From Massariosphaeria phaeospora (taxonomy: Eukaryota; Ascomycota; Dothideomycetes; Pleosporales): a stretch of DNA of 64,000 bases. Position 1 is the first letter of the stretch. Every line of letters starts with the position of its first letter. The stretch lies in contig JAADJZ010000026.1 in the NCBI GenBank assembly GCA_011032825.1, positions 248,001 to 312,000 of the forward strand. Reading direction: 5' to 3'. Below the pieces are notes generated by a model. It saw nothing but the letters and a program-made list of their open reading frames with translations, was not told the origin of the DNA and searched no databases. Position numbers and translations under genes: made by a program. Positions 57,296 to 64,000 of this stretch are shown here, piece by piece.

Positions 57296-58770
57296 GATGT
57301 CGCGCGGGTTTGGCGGAGCATACCATGCTGAATCTGGTGCTGGCTTCCATCTAATCTACATCTAGCCTAGTACTTATCCGCCATCTATATAGTCCACGGG
57401 TGATCCGTAGCTTCAAAAAATCAACTCAGTCCTCATCTTTTGTATGAACTCTCAAACCTTACACATCCGAGAATGTCAGAGCTTGCATCGGAATTATCAG
57501 TTCCTATCATCCTCTGAAGTGTTAATTCGAAATGTGCCATTTTCTACGCATCCGCACTCATCCGGAACGCGATCAGTCGCCACCACACCTGAGTCACCGT
57601 TGGCGGGGTTGTGTCATGTGCGACGATCACGTGCTCCCAGAAAAAACGTGGAACCTGGGCCCCGCTCCGAACACGGACCACCAAGTCCCGCGCGGTACTG
57701 CGGCTGTGCCGTACGCTAGCTCTACCAACGTCATTTTTTAATAGCACTTGCGACCACTGCTTTGACTCCAGGTATCCTAATTATCTAACTTATCTACTAA
57801 CTATATATAATTCAATCAACGAGAAATCTTAACAATTACACAAAAAAACCAATGCACGATAACTCGGTAATTCCAGCCGCCCAAACATTGCCCGACCACA
57901 ATGGGTTCGAGTCCGGGAGCCCTCTTTTGTCAGAGAGTCGATTTCCTCCCGCATGTCAGAGTTTTAGATTTGTTTTTTTGCAGTTTTTTTTTGCTTAAGG
58001 CTTAAGAGCCACTATTTTTGCGCCTGCCTTTATGTCGAGATCAGCGCGCCTACTCCTAAGGATCCTGCAGTCGCGAGTGCTTGTGTTGCGGTAGCTCATC
58101 ATTTCACAATCGTTCAAGCATGTCTTGATACTGCTGGCGCGGGCGCGGGCGCAGGCGCAGGCACGAGCACCCGCTCTAGTAATTCACGAGGAGAGTACTG
58201 GCCGCAAGCCTAGAATCCAGGATGTTTTATCAAGTCGTCGCCCTGTGCAGTACCAGCGCTGGCCCATAGAGCCATCTCCCCTCCACCTTACCCCCCACAT
58301 CTACCCTAACACGCCTTCGCCTAACTAACCCTGTCTCTCTGCACCTATCTAAAACTATCCTACAGCACCTAGAGCTTCCTCTTCTACACAAACACCCAGC
58401 TCACAAGCATTTTCAAACCGAAACAGGTACAAGAGCATCATAGTATTTACGCACGCTCGCCACTGCATACTGCATAGACTGACACCTACTCAAACGGATA
58501 CACACACGCACGCAAACTTGGCTAAAACGCCAGACAGACGAACCGCCCACGCGCCAGCCGCCAACCTAGCCCCAGGCCCAGACACCCGACGAGCAAAACG
58601 AAAAGAAGTCCAGCGCTTTGCACGCATGCATAAGCTAACCTGACCGAGCCGAACCTAATAGACGGGAAACACGCTCGCTCCCCCATGCAAGTATTCCTCG
58701 ATCAGCCATCCCAGCACCGAAATAGAACGCCATATGCACCGGTATCCAATGGGAGTAAGGAAGGGGTATT
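57296..58770. other. Intergenic, 1.5 kb
   Basis: Upstream of the finger-like gene and 3' of HIR1. It contains an AT-rich part (57.77-58.0 kb), a GGCGCG/GGCGCAG hexamer run at about 58135-58160, and a tRNA-like B-box followed by a T run near 57902-57925 that does not fold as a tRNA. No gene recognised. Confidence 0.5.
58136..58160. repeat. GGCGCG hexamer run
   Basis: About four copies of a six-base unit, GGCGCG then GGCGCA variants. Non-coding context. Seen directly. Confidence 0.7.
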
Positions 58771-61700
58771 CTACATATCCGTGATCATGGCCTGATCGCC
58801 GTCGTGGCGCTCATCGATGATACCGAGGACGCGCGCGTACGGCACCGTGATGCGCTGGAGGTCGCGGAATTTGCCTGTTTATGTTGTTAGTAGATGATGT
58901 GCTTAGAAGAAGAGAAAGAGGGAGGCAGGTGTAGGCCTGGGAATAGCGTACCGAGAATCAAGACTACCTCCTTCAAGAGGTCCTCTCGCCTCCACCCGCA
59001 GATAACATCGTCCTCCGTCTTGGCCGCATCCTCGCCGTCCTCTTCGGCGAGCAGATCGCCCGTCAGACTGCGCAGCAGCTCTTCGATCTTGCCTTTGAGG
59101 CCCTCGGCGCCGAGGCGCTTGACGTACATGGAGAAGTAGATCTTGAATTCTTCGCGTGCGCCTAGCGTCCTGGCGGCGGCAACCCGGTTCTCGAGATGGG
59201 CGACGGACACGCAAGACTCGAAGCTCTCGTAGCCTTCGGCCGACACTAAAGCTTTGACGAGCCGTTGCAAGTAGAAAGCGCGGCCTTGAAGGAGGAATTG
59301 GTTCGTGGTGTTGCGCTCCAGTAAGGGGATAATCCCAGCGGACACATTCTCAAGTGAGACCTGATCGTTCGTCTCCTTTGATGGCTCCTTGTCTTTTGAT
59401 GATTTGATGTTGCCCACGGATGAGTCAGTCGTGTTCCAGTACTGGCTGCCGACTGCCCACCACGGCTCCGAGATCCGTTGCCAGACGTACATGTCCGGAC
59501 TGTATGCATACCCGTCTCCATTAGACATAGCAACGATAATCCGCCCTTCTGAGTTGAGGCGAGCAAAGATGATGCCAGGAGATCGAGTGAGATGTGGTCC
59601 TTGGGCATGTGATGCAATGTCCAGTATGGGAGCAACCGAAATCGGCGGATGCGGCGAGGACATTGTATGCAGATTCCACACATGACAAGTCCCGATCGCT
59701 GTGATGCACATCAGCCACCACCCTCTACAGTCCATGATTGCGGGCTGGGCCTCCGTTATCAAGGTGCTCGTGAGCCTTCGACCGGCGGGTGACCAAGCAT
59801 ATACAGAGCCATCTTCCGATGCTGCCGCGAAGAAGTTCATGTTGCCCGTGACGAGAAGCACAGCTTTCGGTATGAAGTCTTGCCAGAGCGCCTTCCCTTT
59901 CTTCGTACAGTTTATCCTGGCGGGGTCGTGATCCTGAGGACGTCCAGTTCGTGAAGGTCCCGTGGCGTTTCGTGCTTCAAGAATAACTGTATCCATGTTG
60001 TCCACCTTTCCGGGATCGTTTCCACTAGAGTTCGTCGGTTCGCTGCCATCCATCGTGCGTACTATTACACTTCTGACCTTGGGTACAGCGAGCCTGATCT
60101 GACTGACACTTATGGAAGGACTGACGATGGCTGGTCGGAGAACTTTAGGAGGTTCGGTGTCGCCAGTCCTAGAGCTATTCGCAGCTGCTGGGGGTACGAG
60201 TCCGTTCTCGCCATTGATGACGATCGCTGCACCACCTGGTCGAACAGAGGCGTGCAACCGTCGTTCGACCTGTCTGTCTTCATCACCCTCAATCTCTGCA
60301 AATTTCCTCTTGTTTCCGACAAGCATAGACGCTAGACCGCCTCTGGGATACCCATCGTAGGGTTTTGAGAGGTCTAGGATATTGTGAGGGTTGTCGCTAC
60401 GCCCACCCGCCGTAGTTGTCGCCGAAATAAGCTTGGTCTGAGGCAGAGATGATTCGCCAACGCCCGAAGAAGCCGAAACGAGCATTGGAGCTATCCGCTT
60501 CTTTCCGTCCTTGGCAACTGTGACACGCTGCTTTAGCTTTTCAACTCGTTGGTCAGGGATAGGTTCTGCTGGTGCTTGAGGTGGGGTGGGTACAGCCCCG
60601 TTCGACAGTGACCCGTTCGTACCGTTTGTGATGGTAGGCGGCTGGACAGCGCCCCCGTCTCCCATCAACGCGCCCATCCTGCCCTGGACCCCCTTCAACT
60701 CTCCGCTCTTGCTGCTCTCTTCTAGAAGTAGTGCATCGGTACCCTCCACAATGCCTGCTCTTCTTCCAGCTCCATACTTTGACAGATGCTTCTCATTTTC
60801 GGAAACCGAGGCTGGATAGCCCAGATCTCCTGCTTCGAACATAATCACTGTAATGCTACCATCCAGACTTGTGATGTATAGAGTTTCGCCATTTGGAGCC
60901 CATGCGAGATCCGTTATCGACTTCATTGCCAGCTCTTGGGTGATTATGAAGGGACGAGCGTAGCTCGTGTTCCAGATACTGAGACACTTGTCCTGGCCTG
61001 CACATGCGACGACAGTGACCGAGTGCTGATACGAGTTTGGGTCTGAGATATCTCGCGGTGGATCTTTGTAGAACATCCTTGGAGAAAAGGCGCAAACCTC
61101 TGTAGGTCCCTCATGGCCAACCAAGCTGATGTCCCCGTCCCAGGTGCCGCGCGTTACGACTGATACCGAGCTGACCGGTCCGTTGGTCGCGTTTGCGGCG
61201 GCAATGTGTGCGCCATCTGGCGACCAAGAGCAACGGCGGAAGTATGTCGTGAGCGGCGAGGCTTGGAAGGGAGCTGTGATGGTATGCTCGAGTACGAAGT
61301 TGTTAACTTGGTCCTGCGGCGTGGCGTTCGGGGGCGGCGAGGTGAATCGGTAGATCTTGATTGTTCGGTCATCGCTTGCGGTCGCAAAGTATTTGTTCGC
61401 GGGGTCGAAGGTGATGCCTTTGACGTGGCTCTGGTGGCTCGAAAGCGTCTTAAGCTTCTCGAACGTCGAGCCTGACCACACGACCACCTTTGAGTCCAGT
61501 CCTACAGAAACGAGTATAGAAGAATCATACGACCACCCTAGATCCTGCACATCGTTATCGTGGCCTATCAGACGGCGGAAAACTCTCCAGTTCTCAACGG
61601 GCGGCGGTTCGTTCGACCCTAGCTAGCATTAGTTACTACTCCGATGCTCTTCGTAGACCGCAACCCACCAAACGCTGCATGCGTGGGTGCATTTGGATCC

Positions 61701-62159
61701 AGCGCATACACGCATACAATCTTGTCATCTGCACCTGACGCTAGGTATTTGCCGTTCGAGGAAAAGCGGACCGCGTGGATGGTCCCTGAGTGGTGGCTGA
61801 TGGCTGCCAGCTGCTTCGGTTTCGTGTATTCGGAGTTGTTCGAGTTGAGGATGGCTTCGGTGGACCATATTCGCACGTATCCATCTGTCGCAAACGTATC
61901 AGCAAGCTTCGTTGTGGCGGCGCATCGTGTAGAAGCTCCGCATGGGGCGGGTCGACGAACCTCCGGCAGCTGTGACAAGACGCGATCCATCCGGGGAAAC
62001 GTGGCAGCTGTAGACTTCGAAGTCTTTGAGTTCACCTATATAGCAGTAGATATGTCAGCACTATGCACAGCGTCAAACCGTCGACAGCGCGAAGCCCCCG
62101 ATGCGGCCCAGAGCGAACATACCCGGGTGCGTGAGCCACAGCGGTTTAATGAGATGCAT
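58771..62159 (-). CDS. hir1: Histone chaperone HIR1/HIRA
   Basis: Five exons: 62123-62159, 61961-62035, 61669-61884, 58952-61618 and 58771-58874; 1032 residues. HIR1 is part of the HIR complex, which deposits H3-H4 independently of replication and represses histone genes. The N-terminal 380 residues form a seven-blade WD40 propeller; visible repeats include DGYVRIWS, SGADDKIVCVYA, SVGLDSKVVVWS, SASDD-type TASDDRTIKIY, GQDKCLSIWN and SLDGSITVIMF. A disordered linker holds the B domain (KQRVTVAKDGKKRIAPML), which binds the Asf1 chaperone. The C-terminal half is the Hira domain (about 640-960). Start MHLIKPLWLTHPG and end RDLQRITVPYARVLGIIDER match fungal orthologues as I know them. Four introns had to be removed; the last exon of 104 bases is outside the main frame. 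The acceptor at 61619 directly adjoins the GGSNEPPP segment. Confidence 0.94.
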
Positions 62160-62833
62160 GGTGGTGTGGCCGTCGAGCCAAGCGGGGCATGCTAGAACGC
62201 GACCTCTGGGGAGCTTGCACGATGAGCGTTGTAGACGGCGCCGTATGAGTGAGCGTCTCCTCCGGTTGATCGCGCCAGTTGTCTGGCGTTGGACGACGCG
62301 AATGCGTTGCGCTGCTTGGCACGAATTATTGCAGGGGTAAGTTTAAGGTTTAGTGGTGTCGATCGTTTATATGGGCCCGCCTGCAGCCTCGACGAGTAAA
62401 TATACGGGCATAGTCACAGATTTAGGGAAGCGCAAACGTTGGAGGTCAGGTAGTGATTCAATTGCTCTCTATAATATCAGTGCAGTAGAGTTGTAAAGCT
62501 CCGTATACGACTAAAGAGGCGTCGTACTTGGGTTAATGCTGGAGACTTTGCTCCCTATGTTCCCAGCCCTGAGTAGCTACATAACCAGCGCTTAACAGCC
62601 TGGAACTGTGATGGCGGCTGCTCGGAACAATGTACTAGATCTCGAGTACGCCGTACTAGGCTTTGATCGGTCGCGTAATGCTATCGAGCCGAAGCAATGA
62701 TGTGGGTGAGCCAAGAAGGGGTTCGGATTACGAGTACTGTAAGGCACAGCCGAATGCTTCGCAGGTAATGTGGCTCGACTCGCAAGCTCTCAAATACATA
62801 TGTTGGAGTTTGATATCTCGCCCGGGGCTGTAT
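62160..62833. other. Intergenic, 674 bases
   Basis: HIR1 promoter and 3' region of the U1-type finger gene. No gene or clear motif seen. Confidence 0.55.
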
Positions 62834-63776
62834 TCATCGTGCAATCTTCTTTCGCTTCTTGAAGACGACTGCTGGCGCGGGATCATTGTCGGTATCCTCT
62901 TTCTTAATACTGGTGTCTGTAGAAGATGCTTGCACATCTTTGCTAGCACTGCCTCCGCCTGAGGTCCCTACTATGCTAGCTTCTTCCTCGGTAGGTATAT
63001 CGTGTAGAGTACTCGGTGGACCTGCTTCCTGGACCTCGGGATCCTGCTTGATCTTCATTTTAGACTCTTCTTTGATTTCGGGTTCTCCCTCCTTCTTAAC
63101 GCCTGGGCTTTTGGCGTTGTTGAAAAGTGACTCGATATCATCATCAGCCCCTCCCGCCTTGCCCGGAAGCAATTTGTACGTCTGGCCCCAGCCCTTCCTC
63201 TTTGTGATCATTTCGCCCGCAGCAATCTGTTCTTCTTCTTCCTCATTGAGCTTCCTTTTGAGTACTCCCTTATTCAGAGCTGCCGGCTTGAACTCTCCCC
63301 CTTCATCAATTTCACCAACAACCCGCCGACTCACTACCTTCCACTCTCCAGCCTGCCCAAAGTCGCTCCTCGCCTGTTCCGGCACGGCAATGCCCATAGC
63401 CGCCAGTTGGCTCCATTGCTTTTTCCTATCTTCGATCGTTGCTTTCTGGGCCGGCTCTTGCGTGATAGTGGGTTTGCTACCGACGGGATTCGCCACGGAG
63501 GAGGATCCTGACGTTACGAGGCCGTTCAGACGTGCGACTTCATTCTTTGCTTGCTGCTTCTTGCGCTCTTCTATTTCCTGTTCCCGGTGCAATCCCTTCA
63601 ACGAACGTTGGATGCTACCTTGGTGACGACCTGTGGCTTCGTGCTGCGCGCGCTCGAATTTGGTGTCTTTGACGTACACCAAGCAGAATTTGCACCAGTA
63701 TTTTGGCTAGGACTATGTTAGAGAGAATTATAAATGAGCGAAGAGATCTTACGATTGATTTCCAGTATTCCGACAT
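62834..63776 (-). CDS. U1-type zinc-finger splicing factor, WBP4/FBP21-like
   Basis: Two exons, 63753-63776 (eight codons, MSEYWKSI) and 62834-63706; 298 residues. The joined N-terminus gives a matrin/U1-C type finger, PKYWCKFCLVYVKDTKF with QHEATGRH supplying the two His, the arrangement of WBP4/FBP21, a spliceosomal B-complex protein. The WW domains of the animal protein are not seen. A helical charged stretch follows (REQEIEERKKQQAKNE), then GEWKVVSRR and KRKGWGQTYKLLPGK, which may contact the spliceosome. The tail is acidic/basic and disordered, with four psi-K-x-E/D motifs (VKKE, IKEE, IKQD, IKKE), possible SUMO sites, and ends in a basic KKRKKIAR nuclear signal. Without the 24-base first exon the finger loses its leading residues and the gene has no proper start. 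Confidence 0.85.
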
Positions 63777-64000
63777 GATCGTGACACTCTTGTAGAGGCA
63801 AAGAATGAGCGAAGAGCATTAACTAGTTGCGACAGCTGCTTAGTCATGTGGCAGAACTAAAAGCGGTGAAGAGCGGCTCTCGCAAACACTATCGCGGTAC
63901 ATGTGGTCAAGTTTTCACAGGTTGCAAGATAGGCCGCAGAAGTCCTCCATTAAAATTAATTCAATGCTAATACTTGGTATCATGAACAAAACAAACTACC

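Noticed and set aside
57895..57930. Possible tRNA: perfect B-box (GGTTCGAGTCC) followed by a T run
   Set aside because: The T stem has mismatches beyond two pairs and no matching 5' acceptor strand lies 60-80 bases upstream. At most a degraded fragment or chance.
1..64000. CRISPR arrays, bacterial operons, riboswitches
   Set aside because: Spliced eukaryotic genes throughout; no array of spaced direct repeats found.

Overview
The window is nuclear DNA from a filamentous ascomycete (Pezizomycotina). Genes carry many short introns, mostly 45-60 bases, with GTAAGT-like donors. The gene set is typical of this group: verprolin, a PDR-type ABC transporter, a Ssk2-class MAPKKK, HIR1, MSH5 and a Mep2-type ammonium transporter. 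A secreted endopolygalacturonase suggests a plant-associated or saprotrophic life style, and gene style and content would fit a Dothideomycete. That placement is inference; no marker sequence here fixes the class.

Layout. 0.3-6.9 kb: a mitochondrial membrane protein of unknown function, divergent from a verprolin/WIP actin regulator; then a Tma17/Adc17-like proteasome-assembly chaperone, divergent from a mitochondrial rhomboid protease. 7.4-15.7 kb: a Zn2Cys6 transcription factor with two micro-exons, divergent from a full-length PDR ABC transporter with 13 exons; the shared 846-base promoter holds two adjacent CCGCGG palindromes, the core of the yeast Pdr1/Pdr3 site. 16.8-25.1 kb: endopolygalacturonase, a threonine-type asparaginase, a homologue of the fungal luciferase (Luz) family, EMC5, and an ammonium transporter with the full twin-His pair. 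25.1-28.7 kb: non-coding. 28.7-35.6 kb: an osmostress MAPKKK (SskB/Ssk2) and histidyl-tRNA synthetase with a probable mitochondrial/cytosolic alternative start.

35.6-52.4 kb is a gene desert of about 16.8 kb. It is full of simple tandem repeats and holds one confident gene, an AflR-family Zn2Cys6 regulator (44.7-46.2 kb). Small coding-like pieces in it (37.8, 38.4 and 51.5-52.0 kb) deserve attention. 52.4-57.3 kb: the meiotic MutS homologue MSH5 (15 exons), preceded by an unrecognised zinc-finger-like gene whose last exon appears to run into the MSH5 start. 58.8-63.8 kb: the histone chaperone HIR1 and a U1-type zinc-finger (WBP4-like) splicing factor.

The only neighbours that look functionally paired are the zinc-cluster factor and the ABC transporter. 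No secondary-metabolite core gene accompanies either zinc-cluster factor. No rRNA, convincing tRNA, transposon or CRISPR array was seen. Exon borders were read by eye from splice signals and reading phase, and each main model closes to a whole number of codons.
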